The translations under genes were made by a program, and so were the position numbers. Source: Acorus gramineus (Eukaryota > Streptophyta > Magnoliopsida > Acorales > Acoraceae). From it: a DNA stretch of 64,000 nucleotides. The notes beneath the pieces were generated by a model that was given only the letters and a program-made list of their open reading frames with translations, searched no databases and had not been told where the DNA came from. Below, piece after piece: positions 26,680 through 38,005 of this stretch; the first letter of the stretch is position 1; each line of letters starts with the position of its first letter. The DNA is taken from NCBI GenBank assembly GCA_030737835.1, contig CM060848.1, positions 18,019,309 through 18,083,308 of the forward strand, in the 5' to 3' direction.

Positions 26680-28869
26680 ATCCCTAGATGTCTCATCAAA
26701 TACACACAGTCACTGCTTCTATGTTACATACAGTACGGTAACCCTTGTAGAAACTGTTGTGTCCATTTTCATAGTATATCCATTTGTTGAGGGAGGTGCA
26801 GGTCCTATACCATGCCACTCTCCGGATACCAGTCATTTTGTGGTGCTTATTCAGGCTGTATGGACCGACGCTTGCAAATTCTGCAACCATTCAATACCGT
26901 GTGCAGGATTGGTGTTTTAAGGCATTTTACTACTAGATGTGTCAAAGATTGAAGGGCCCAATTTTTTAAATTTAAATCATGGGTCCAAAATTGAGAGAAA
27001 AAATGATGTATTTATGATGCCGTTGCAAAATGAGGAAGATGAGACCTCAAGTGACAGAGTAGAAGTCAGTTTAGAATCATGAGCTTTTATAATGGTAATA
27101 TATGCATTCAATGTGCACCATTTTTTAAGATTGGGATCTCTACTTGTTTTATATGCTTGTATCTTTCTTGACTTTCATTGTGGTGTTATTACATAACCAC
27201 ATTTAAAATTAGAATGTATGTGAATGAAAAAAATTCATTTCACTTAGATGCATTTACAATCAAAATACAACTAGTAGAGGATCTGGATTCTATTATTTTA
27301 TATAAGTACTTCATTAGCTAAATGTGTGCTTCAGAAAACATATCAAAAGGGGCGAGGGTTGCAAATAGCTGCATCATTTCTTTGGAAAAAAAGTGTTTAC
27401 AGCCCTGGGCTGGTTCTTCGGCCTTTGGTCCAATTCGGCCCATGATAGTCCTAGCTTATCTGGCACTAGCTGTGGTAAGTGAATCCAAACAAAGTAAAAT
27501 AACTAACCCAGAAATATCTAATATTGTAAAAAGATACACAGTTTCAATTACAGTCTATCCCGTTTTTTCTTTTTTAAAAAATCATACATTCACCTTTTAA
27601 AGTGTATGCTGTTATATAAATGAAGTATATTGTAAGATACATTAAGGTATTTTTTTCATAATGAAAAAATAAAAGAAAAAAAATCGAGTCATATACTATG
27701 ATATGACCTATACATTATGATAGCGCAGTATATACTACGTAATCATAGCATATGGGGCTGTAAAACAGGCTGTAAAAAGGACTGCTTGTTTCAGCGCTCT
27801 CTAATATTACGTCCATACCACCTCTAATTAATTAGATTTTATCCTAAAGTCTGCTGATTACAAATCAAGTTACGGACTCTGTAATTGACCCCAAATTTTC
27901 GGGACAAATATTTTTGTTGTAATATGTTTTTTTTATAGAATTTTTTTTTTTAAGTTCACGTAAACTATGCTATTTATATTGTTCTTTAATTTTGAATGAC
28001 TGTATCTAAACCAACTCAGATAAAAATAATTACCTCAAAAAATATTTAATCTTACAACCATCCAACCGCAAAATAAACTCGGCGTTATCCCAAACTCCGT
28101 TGATCAACAATCGGGTTAACTGGTAACCCTGAATTAATTTTAAGTCCTTGAAATATTTTAACTTATTTTTAGACCCCTATTTGAAATATTATTTCTAAGT
28201 ACTTCCATCCAATGAAAATTATCTTTCACCATTTTTTTCAATTTTGCCCATGTCTTGACATTTTTATCAGTGTACACAGACATGTCAACAGTATATACAC
28301 ACAGTTTAACGGTGTATACATATTTGTTAACAGTGTACATAGACGGTGAAAAAGGGGTAAAAATGAAAAATATAAATGTGGACTTAACGGTATTATGACA
28401 GAAAGACCCGAAAATAATATACAATAGAGTTTGGAGACTTAAAAATAAGTTCAGATATTTCACGTACCTAAAAATAATTTAGGGTTCCTCGAATCCCTCG
28501 GAGTTAATTTCCCCTGTTTTATTGCATTTTATTATTTTTTAAAAAATTTCTTCACTTTTGAAAGATACAAAGTATCCAAACTCACTCCAACTAAAAAATA
28601 ACCAACCCAGGTATATCTAATATTATACCCACAATAATCCTTGATTAAAATCTGCAGAATTTCCAAACTACTCTCGAAAGATTTCTGTTCACAAGGGCAA
28701 TGAAGTAAAATAACATCTAAAGTACAACAGAAGGTAATATATCTATCTATTTATAAATCCGTACTTTCTTTAGTTCTCTGTTTTCACTTGAGTTCTTGCT
28801 TCTTCTTTTTTTTTTCTTTTTTTTTTTGCAGCTCTCGATTGCCATTGTTTCAGGTGTTATAGTTATTGC
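26680..28869. other. Intergenic region VPS51 to ASG1-like gene A
   Basis: VPS51 3' UTR occupies the first few hundred bases. The rest is AT-rich. Fragments of a dispersed motif (ATCCAAAC...TAACCCAGAAATATCTAATAT) occur near 27485 and 28575 and again near 36150 and 37480. A hairpin MITE lies at about 28123-28486. A plausible TATA box (CTATTTATAAATCC, near 28746) and a possible 5' UTR intron acceptor (TTTTGCAG, ending 28831) precede the next gene. I find no gene here. Confidence 0.55.
28123..28486. mobile_element. MITE-like element with about 50-bp imperfect terminal inverted repeats
   Basis: The left end AACCCTGAATTAATTTTAAG...ACTTATTTTTAG is the approximate reverse complement of the right end ...CTTAAAAATAAGT...AATTTAGGGTT. 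The centre (28265-28350) carries several imperfect repeats of a GTGTATACA motif spaced about 22-30 bp apart. I could not fix a target duplication. Confidence 0.5.
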
Positions 28870-30958
28870 ATGATGACTACATCATCAATATTTGCATCAT
28901 ATGATCATCCCAAGCAAGAGCTGGATTCCATCGTAAGATTTTTTATTTTCCTTGTTATAATGCATGAGAAATCAAGATTTTTTTAATTTTTTGAACAAGG
29001 AGGATAAACTTTTATGTGACTTTGCATTGCTGGTTGGGTTGATATTCTTTATATATATTTCATGCATGTTTCTTGACTTTATATATATGTGTATGTATTA
29101 CAGAATTCAATGATAAGCAGCCCAAGTCTACTTGGTTTGACATTGGAAATATCAGAATCGTTTCTTGAAAAGGTTGATCAGTTAGTCTCACAAGAGAAGA
29201 TCAAGAGCACGATAGTAGAATCAGATTATAAGATACCCAAAGCATCGAACATCGCCGCTTTGATCCTTAGAATTGGTTCTTGGGAGGTGACTTCCTCTCT
29301 GGTTTTTTTTGTTCTCTCATTTTTTTGATGAATAGCTTGTCAGCCTTTTTTTTTTTTTTTTAACAGAAGAGAACAATGCATAATAATGAAGTGGTGGCAA
29401 AATTTTACTATGCGAAAAAAAAGTTTGTTTGGGAGATTTTGAAAAATGGGGTGAAGAGCAAAATCGAGATTCGGTGGATTCATGTAATTGGGATCAGAGC
29501 GTTATTTGATGTTGGTGGTGAATTTGATGTTCTTGATATTGAGGTCAGCCTTTGTTCTTATTGTAGCACATCTATATATATACATTCATTGTTACAAAAA
29601 AAAAAAGAAAAAGAATGTTGTATCTGCTTGTACTAATGATTAATAAAAATGTTTATATGTACAGCTAAATGAGGACCCTCAGTTTTACAAAGAGATCTTT
29701 CGACTTCCGAGAAAATACCCTATCTGGGACAGGACTCCAGATTTTACAGATGGTCAAGCTTCAATTGTGTGGTATGCAATGAATTTTCTTTACTTCTCTA
29801 AACGCAAATCCATTTTTACTAGAATACTTCATCTTATACTTTATCTGATTTTGTAATTTAGTATTCCTTACTGCTCTACTAGAGCAATAAGGGGGTATAA
29901 GCCCAAAAACTTATTTGTTTGCAAGGAATACGTGGATATAGTTATGCCAGTATAAGTGAGAATAAGCTGACATTGGTATTCCAGGCCCCTGGATGTGTAA
30001 TTTAATATTCTGTCTTCGGATATAAGATGAAGCTCTGATTAGTGTGCTTGTGTTATAGTATTCTATAATTTTGAACTGCAACTGTTTTTTTTTGTTGTGG
30101 CTATTTATCATTCCTCGCGCAGGAGACACACTGTTTGGGTGAGAAGAGGAACACTTCGGAAACATTACAAAGATATACTGAAATGCGACGCTCGATTGAA
30201 TATGTTGAGCTCTCTCTATACGCCGCCCTCTGGAATTCATCCTCCACTAGCTGAACCTCTACTTGTTCAGCCTCTTAATGCTGTGCCACCAAACTCAGGT
30301 TTATATATTAGTCTTTATCAACCACCAAGGTTCAATTATCTATTAAATGTATATACTAATTTTATGTTTTTTTTTTAATTTTGTTAACACAGAGATCGAT
30401 TCTCACTTTGTTCGACAGCATTGCCCAAGCAATAGATTTGAAAGCGAAACGTTTGGATTGACAGGCTCTTCAATGCAACCCAACATGTCAAATGAAGGTG
30501 AAACATTTTTATTCAATTGAAGTGATTGCATTTGTATGACCTGTATCTAAAATAAATTAATATTTGAAGTATTCCAATCTTCTTCAGCTGAACCTCAACA
30601 TGAAGAGCAGCTAATCAGAGACATGAGATACAACATTAGAGCTCAACCAAGGTAAAATATGGTTATTTCATTCAATAGACTCCATTTGTTTAGTTAAACT
30701 ACTTGTAACATTTTAATCGTCTCCCGCTGAACCTTACTATGCTTTAGAGGATTGAATCTCAGTTGTCCCCATGATGGTCGAACAAATTGTGAACACGAGA
30801 TACTAATGACTGAACCTGAAGGCCAAGCAGTGCCAATTGAAATGCAGAATGAGCCCCAGAGGGTCGAGGTTTCTTGGATGTTGTCGATGCTTCATGAATT
30901 TGTCAATGAAGGTGAAGGAGATGAAGTGGATAGCAATATATCAAATAATCATCAATAG
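28870..30958 (+). CDS. ASG1-like plant-specific protein, paralogue A, 8 exons
   Basis: Exons: 28870-28932, 29104-29286, 29367-29543, 29665-29771, 30123-30298, 30393-30497, 30588-30651, 30748-30958; all joins keep frame, giving 361 aa. The conserved block spans about residues 60-215: LRIGSWE, VVAKFYYAKKKFVWEILKNG, KIEIRWIHVIGIRA, then PDFTDGQASIVWRHTVWV and KHYKDILKCDARL. I recognise this arrangement from the Arabidopsis ASG1 (At2g24100)/At4g30780 family, for which no biochemical function is established. There is no signal peptide or membrane segment. The C-terminal third is polar and low in conservation. The start could equally be the second of two adjacent ATGs (28873). The next gene downstream is a paralogue in the same orientation. 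Confidence 0.85.
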
Positions 30959-32184
30959 AATTTGTCAATGGTGGATATGGTTCTCTGCTTAGGGACTCAA
31001 ACTTTAAATTTTTTGATGGAGATAGTGGGTCGCCTTGATATTCCCTCCAACTTCTTGCTTTTGAGCTCATGTTGCTAATATTTGTACATTTTGGACGTTT
31101 CATTGCAATATAAATTTTTTATTACCAACAAAAAAAAACAAATGGCAGAGTATAGGACATACAATTTTTAGATAATTTTTTTTATGCGAATGTGTCGCTT
31201 GTTTAGGTGTGAAACCTATTAAGGGAAATAATTATAATTATTATAGAAGAGGAAATTGTGTTTGTGCAAGTTAAATGCCCATCATTTTTTGGAAGAGTAA
31301 TTATATGTGAAGAGGCTTTAACAAGAACTAAAGGCCCCATCCAGTTCATGTCATTATTTTGGTTGGATTATTTTTATCAGTAAACATTCTATCATGAATT
31401 ATATTATTAAGAATCCAAATTTCATTTTACTGGTTGATCATCAATGGATTCTTACCGGATTCAATTTTTTGGTTTGTGCATAAAAATCGTATATATACTT
31501 GAGCAACATATTCCTTTATCTATATCACAATTGTAAAAAATAAGTAATACTAATAGAACATGAAATTATTAATTATAAGAGATTAAATATTTTGACAAAT
31601 GTCAGTATGAATAAGCAAATTAAATGCCTGCTATTATGAGGATAGCCACTTAAGAGTCATATTCAACTTGACCTCTCTATCCTGTTCTTGGGTAAATAGG
31701 GAATTTGCAACCTCATAACACCATATTTAGAAAGAAACATGGCTGGATTTTAATTGTATAAAACATGTTTGAGTATGTTGAAGTACCCCAAAGAGCATTA
31801 AAGATAAGGACATCCTATACAGTAGCACAACAATTAATATTTTCCAGCTCATCTGGGTGGTTCATTTGTGGATCTTCCACACCCGATTCGGACTGTTGAG
31901 ACCGTTATTCAACGGTTTTTGTCGACAAAGCAAGGAACAAAATCTCACTTTGGTTGGCAGCTTCTTCAGTGGAAACAGGTCAGTGAGAGACATTCTTCAC
32001 TGGTATGGTCTATACATGCTGTGTGTTGACACCTCTTTATAATAAATACTAATTGGTGGCATTTACAAAAATATTGGGAGGTAGTTCTTCATTGTATGTC
32101 TTCTACTCACACTTTCTTCCATCTTGTTCACTAGAGGGACTCTTTTCTTCTCTTCTGGATTTGGTTGTTTGTCTATTAAGAGCT
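30959..32184. other. Spacer between the two ASG1-like genes
   Basis: This holds the 3' UTR of paralogue A and the upstream region of paralogue B. A segment at 31848-31978 is bounded by a good acceptor (TTTTCCAG) and donor (CAG|GTCAGT) and is richer in G+C than its surroundings. It may be a 5' untranslated exon of paralogue B, but its coding status cannot be decided from sequence alone. Confidence 0.45.
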
Positions 32185-35100
32185 ATGTTGGATCATGGGC
32201 AGCCAAGCCAACCGGAGAAACGCAAGGTTTTTATATTCATTCTTTGTGATGTTTTTTTTCTTCTTATGTTGCTGTACAACATATCATAGGTTTATCTTTC
32301 ATGCCTTGCATGAGTTCTTGATTCTCTTCAATTGGACTTGATCTGTCTCTTTGGTTTTAGTTGGTTGTTTGTTTTGTGGTTAACCTTCAAAATACAGTAA
32401 AGATTTTGATCTGTCAAGGGGATTTTTTTGATGAATTTCAGTATGGCCACGAAAAATATGTGTGTTTATATTTTGTATTTTGAATGGGATTTTTTTCCTA
32501 TTTTCATATACAAAGTTGTTTATTTATTTGTTTTTCATTTTTAGTGTGGGTATAGTTGTATATATTGATGATTATGACTATCCAAAAAAACAATTTTATG
32601 GTCCACAATCATCTTTAATGTAAATTTAATTCTAACCAGTAATGAATATTATAAGCTTCTGTTGTTTTTCATGTGTTTCTAGTATGAGAGGTGGTTCTTA
32701 AGCCCATTATTTTTTCCATCCTTTTTGACAGTCCATAAAGATTAAGTCATCCAAAAAGTAAAGTATAGATTGTGCTTCTTTGTTGTTAAATAAAGGCATG
32801 CCAAGGATTATATCTTGCTTTTTCTATTTAAGATCTATATCTTCATGTTCTTTTTGGCATATCTTATGTGCCAGAATTAGTAGCAATTTCCCTTTTTTTC
32901 GGGGGCTTATGATCCAAACCAGAATGTAATCCTATTCTTTTTTACATCATAAGTTTCTATATTCATGTACCAAGTTTATGAATCAATGTAGACTACTATT
33001 CTTTTCCAAGTGTTACTGAATTCTTTTCAATACCAGTTTTCAGAGGTGGATCCATCTGAGGATCGCTCGGGTCATCTCGGATTGAAGTTACAGAAAACAC
33101 CATCCTTCATGAATCTCATTGCTTCGAAGTTGTCGCAAAACACAGAATCTTCGATGCAAAGCAACACCATGGAACATTCGGACCATTCGGATCCTTCTTT
33201 GGTGAACCACACGGATTTAAAATTGAAGTCTGCCCACTTCTCGATATCATTTATCAAAATCGGCTTTTGGAAGGTAACATTAAATGTTCTTTACTATTTA
33301 AGTGCTTTTGTTATACCAAAATAAACATGATATGTATAAATCGGTATCCATCTTTGTGCAGAAACATAGTCAATTCCCGGGGAATCTTGTAGGTAAATTT
33401 CACTATAATTGGCAAAAGATAATGTGGGAAGTTGTCGAGGACGGAGCCAAGAACAGGATAGTCATCCCATGGGACAGGATTTGCGGTATCAGAGCATCTC
33501 ATCCCGAAAGATGCAAAAGTATTATAGAGATAGAGGTCAGTCCTTGTTCATAATCTCCCACATATTCAACATTCGATTCATCGACCAATTCTCATTATTT
33601 GAGTTCTTTGGACATGCTTCATTTTCTAGTTGAATCACCAACCGGATTTTGAGATCGAGAAGATATTGGAGCCAAGGAAGCGCGCGAAGCCAGAGCCAGT
33701 CCCTGATTTTACTCAACTACAAGCGTCGCATTGCAGGTAAAAATAGACTTTGAAACTCTAATCGAAGCTTGCTTGTTTGGTTGATCTTTATATGTGAATT
33801 CTCTTTCAGGAGACACTGGATAGAAGTCCCCGAAGAAGACTTCAACAAGCACTATGAGAAGATACTACTCTGCTGTCCTCGATTGAGGTCGATAAGTGGA
33901 TCATCCCTTCCTGTTTCAAGCTCTCTCTTCTTCCAGTGGTGTCCACCATTAATCAAGGAATTTCGACAGCCATTGAAAAGAAGCGATTCGGGCGGTTCTT
34001 CTGGGACTAGAAATTTATTGGCTAATTCCTCTTCATCTAGTTCTGTATCTGCTCTGAAGTCTCCAACAGCCAGCATAGCAAGTTCAAGTCTCCTACCTGG
34101 CATATCAGCTCCTTCAACGGTTTTTTCGATACCAAGTTCAAAAGGTTACCAATTTTCCTTCAACACTCATCTAGTTAGCAATTCTCCTTACATTAGCAAT
34201 GTAATGGATGCTACTGCTCCTCCTTCGATGCTTGTTTCGCCTTCACAGTCTCATGTATCAATGACAGGCATCACAAGTTCAAGTTACCCATTGGTCAATT
34301 CTGATGGAATGAATACTACTTCATCAATTTCAACATTTGTTCCACCTTTTGATCCTCATGGATCGACGATTGGCATCGCCAATCCAAGTGGGTATCCATT
34401 TTTGGCGACGAACAGCTTGAATTCAGGCTACCCACTCATCAATTCTTCCCACATTGGCAATGCCATAGCACCTCAAGCTACCATGGGAATCACAGGTTCA
34501 AGAGATTCTCCATTTTCGGCTAATTTTCCCCAGACTGGCAATGTAATTAATGCTACTACAACTCCTCCAACACTCGATTCGCCTTATGGACCGTTCGTCA
34601 TGGGAACAGGAGTTTCTCCCCCTGCCATTGGTTTCCCAATTTCAAGTTACCCGGTCGGTATCTCTCCCTACACTGTCAATGCAACAGCTAGTTTGAGCTC
34701 CCTGGATTCATCCATGGGTGTCCCAGGCCTCTTTTTTCCAGATGGCACTCCCTATGCCAGTAATTCACTGAATACTGCAACTCCATCCAATTCTGCTTGG
34801 TGTATTGCTTCAAGTTCAACTTCCCCCTCTTCGCCCGTGGAGTCTCATATTGGATCAAACATTAGCTTCGCGAATTCCAGTTCCCCAATGCCAACACCGG
34901 TCGTCACAAGTGCAACCTCACCACCTTTAACCATGGGACCTGTTTCACCACTCGGTGTCACGCAGTCGAGTTCCTCAATCTGGCTTTCCAAGTCTTTCGG
35001 ATCTGCGCCCATCTGTCCCATTTCAGGTAAAGAATTGATTGATTACATATTTCTCTTTATACTATCTTGATACACTTCTTTTCCAATTCAATTGTCATTG

Positions 35101-35646
35101 GCTGTTACTGAACCATCTCTTGTCAGGTTAGTAGCCCCTCTTCACCGAGCAGTTCTAGTAAAAGATTTATCATGATATAAATAAGAAAACAAAATATACT
35201 TACTAAAAATGTCAATGGCAATGCTAGTTGCAGGTCATGAACCATTCAATCTCAATAACTTCGAAGGCATCGACGATTTCGAGAGCTTGTTTTGGACCAA
35301 TCCACTTCAAGATCACATAGAGGTTGGTGGCGCCACCAAAGAAGATCAAACTACAGGAAGATTGAAAAGCCCTCCAAGCACAAATGGTTTCACTGAAGAC
35401 ATCGAGAAGTTCTTGTTGGACGACGAGTTTGCTTTGCCCGAACAAACTGGTATCGAAAACAATGCTACAGATTCAACTGCACAACCGAATGAAGGTTGTG
35501 AGTCCTCAATCCCCCACCCAAGTGCATTGTCTGATCAAGAATTTCTTGAGAGCTGGCTGAACTTCTTAGGTTCTGAATCGCCTCGTCCGACATCACTGGA
35601 TGATCAACCTGTTCATGACTCAATGGGTGGTGATTGGAACTTTTGA
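32185..35646 (+). CDS. ASG1-like plant-specific protein, paralogue B, 6 exons
   Basis: Exons: 32185-32226, 33037-33273, 33362-33535, 33630-33736, 33810-35026, 35234-35646; all joins keep frame, giving 729 aa. The same family block as in paralogue A is present: SISFIKIGFWK, LVGKFHYNWQKIMWEVVEDG, RIVIPWDRICGIRA, PDFTQLQASHCRRHWIEV and KHYEKILLCCPRLRS. The exon carrying the PDFT motif is 107 bp in both genes, which supports tandem origin. N-terminal motif DPSEDRSGHLGLKLQKTPSF is typical of the longer family members. Exon 5 is a 400-residue Ser/Thr/Pro-rich, low-complexity stretch. The C-terminus is acidic with aromatic residues (FLESWLNFLG). The first exon (14 codons, weak donor GTTTTT) is the least certain part. 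Confidence 0.82.
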
Positions 35647-36947
35647 AGAAGATTGGCATGACTTCAATTTGCTTCCTCATGTGTTACATTTCTTTTGGTA
35701 AGCTTGAAATAGTGAGAAACAGAATTTTTTTTTCCTATTTCTGTGGTGGTAAATGAATTGTGATCTGATAATGTGGATATGGTTTTTATAGCTCTTGATT
35801 TGGTTGCTTATATATTTGCATGTTTGCATGGCGTATTGATTTTATATAATTCCAGCGCATTTGGATTCTTTTATCCTAAAATCTGCCGATTGAAATCCAT
35901 GTAATATTTGGAATAAATATTTTGTTGTAGTTTCATTTATTTATTTGCATGAGTAGTGATATGGTATGGTCTGTACGACATACGTATATCCCTTATTGAG
36001 ATAAAGAAAGCATATCAGCTCATTGAATGTTTTATTGATTGACGCATATATTTGATAAGAGACGCATATATCGATACACGTGATTCATACGGACCGCATA
36101 TTATTATTTCACTTATTTATATATCTTCAATTATTTTGAATGATAGAGTATCCAAACAAACTACTTAAAAATAAGTAACCCAGATATATATAATATGACA
36201 ACCATCCCACCATCAAAAATAAACTAGATGTTATCCTGAAATCCGTTGATGATTAAAAATCGGATGAATTTTTTTTTGTTTTGGATAAGTAAAACGGGGT
36301 TAAGGATTCATATAACTGACCCTGTGGTTGATGCATTTTTTTTTTTTTTTAATTGAAACTGTGTAGGCCTTTAATTTGTATATATTAGAGGCAAAAGCTC
36401 TCAATGAAGAGAGAAAAAAACACAGCGTTGGGGTGCAACAAGAGCATCAAAATCCTAACTGATCATGTGTGTTCTTTTTTATGAGATTAGATAAACACTG
36501 ACCATGTGTTGATGCAGACTTGATGTCAAACACCTACATAACAATAAAAAAACAAAAACAAATATGAGAACACGTACGTACATTTACGTGTTTGGTAAAT
36601 TTGCATGTATCTATGGATGAGAGAGCATGTAATGATGTACTATTATCACAAAATTAGATTACAAAATCTACCAACCTTTCTCTCAACACCACCCCTTGCT
36701 CTAAAAGAAAAATATATACACCACTACCTCTCATAGAAAAATAATCTCACTTGACTCTAGCATAGAAAAGATCACTAACTAAATAGAATATAAAATGAGC
36801 GTAAATTATGAAAATACCCTTACAAAAAATTTGGGTCACGCATCACTGTTATGAACCTTGTGGGAATCAGTGCATGGCCCATTCTCTCAAAAACCTTAAG
36901 CCCTCCCGAACTAAACTTATACATGTTAGAATGCAATGCATCTTATA
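35647..36947. other. Intergenic region after ASG1-like gene B
   Basis: This is AT-rich 3' UTR and spacer. It holds another fragment of the dispersed ATCCAAAC/TAACCCAGATATAT motif (36150-36260) also seen near 27.5, 28.6 and 37.5 kb. I see no gene or RNA. Confidence 0.5.
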
Positions 36948-37391
36948 GCCTCGTTTAAAACGGAAATAATTCCTCAATTGACTGGATTAGGAGTTTTAAT
37001 CTGTTTGTTTGCTTGATATAACCTGAGATATCGTATACAAAATAATTAACTGATATAAAATGATATATGGATTCCAACCAACCCCTAGAATTACAATTAT
37101 CATTGGTTATTCCACTCAAAGAATATGTGGGCCTACTGTCAAATCAATTGTTATCACCTCTTATAAATCATCTGTCAAATCAACTATCATTATTTTTTCA
37201 CCTTTTATAAATATTTATTCATACTTTATTCACATTTTACCCAAACAACAAAACATTTATTCTTACATTTACCAACAAGAATAATTTAAAACACAATCAA
37301 ACATAAAATCACTTTATCCTTATTTATACTCACTTATGCCAGAATAAATGTATACCCAATAATAAATCATATTCCCGTTCCAAACGGGGAC
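36948..37391. mobile_element. Candidate TIR element at the left boundary of the segmental duplication
   Basis: The left end CCTCGTTTAAAACGG is the rough complement of the right end CCGTTCCAAACGGGG. The second segmental copy at 58.89 kb begins inside this element (position equivalent to 37023), so it holds the rearrangement breakpoint. No target duplication was fixed. Confidence 0.4.
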
Positions 37392-37792
37392 ATAAGATTA
37401 TAATTTTTTTTAATAAATGCATTATTATAAGATTTTCCATTAAAAAAATTTAAAAATTTGAATGATTATAAATATCCAAACAAAAAAAATATCTAACCCA
37501 AAAATAATTAGTGGCTATCCTAAAATTCCGTTGATTTTCTAGTGAAGTTCGAAAATGCCACTTTGTGGCCTGCCTCTCCTCATGCTCGGATTTACCTATG
37601 CTTCACGTACATGTTATCTGCAGTCATTTATACAAATTCACAAACAGATCTTTTTTTATTTTTTCTAAAGATGTATAAGTACACTTTATTTTTATTAATT
37701 ATATAATTATATATATATACACACTGGATGTTCTTTGAGTATGGGTTACGTTTTATTCTTTAGTTTAAATAACGGCGGCAAGGACTGATTAA

Positions 37793-37950
37793 GTGCTTCA
37801 ATTAGCAAGGCAAGTATCTAATAGTTTCTTAATCAAGGGTAATGATTTTAACCTTTCCATGTAGGATATATATGTAGTACTGGCTAGGTTTTACTATATA
37901 TAGGAACCTTTCAAACTGATAGGATGTTCAGTGAAGGTGTGAAATCAGTG
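37793..37950 (+). promoter_or_regulatory. DUF247 promoter block (copy 1)
   Basis: The block begins TGCTTCAATTAGCAAGGCAA, continues with TAATCAAGGG and CTTTCCA, has a TATA box (CTATATATA, 37894-37902), and ends GGAACCTTTCAAACTGATAG. Related blocks precede the leader exons of the other two DUF247 genes (51511-51642 minus, 59659-59812 plus), and an orphan lies at 53178-53306. Transcription would start near 37930, about 75 bp before the leader ATG. Confidence 0.75.
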
Positions 37951-38005
37951 TGAGAGAGAAGCTAACCATTGCTTTGGAGAGAGAGAGAGAGAGAGTGAGA
38001 GAGGC

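Noticed and set aside
28265-28350. GTGTATACA repeats as a possible CRISPR-like or regulatory array
   Set aside because: Spacing and sequence are irregular and the block is the centre of a MITE-like hairpin in a plant genome.
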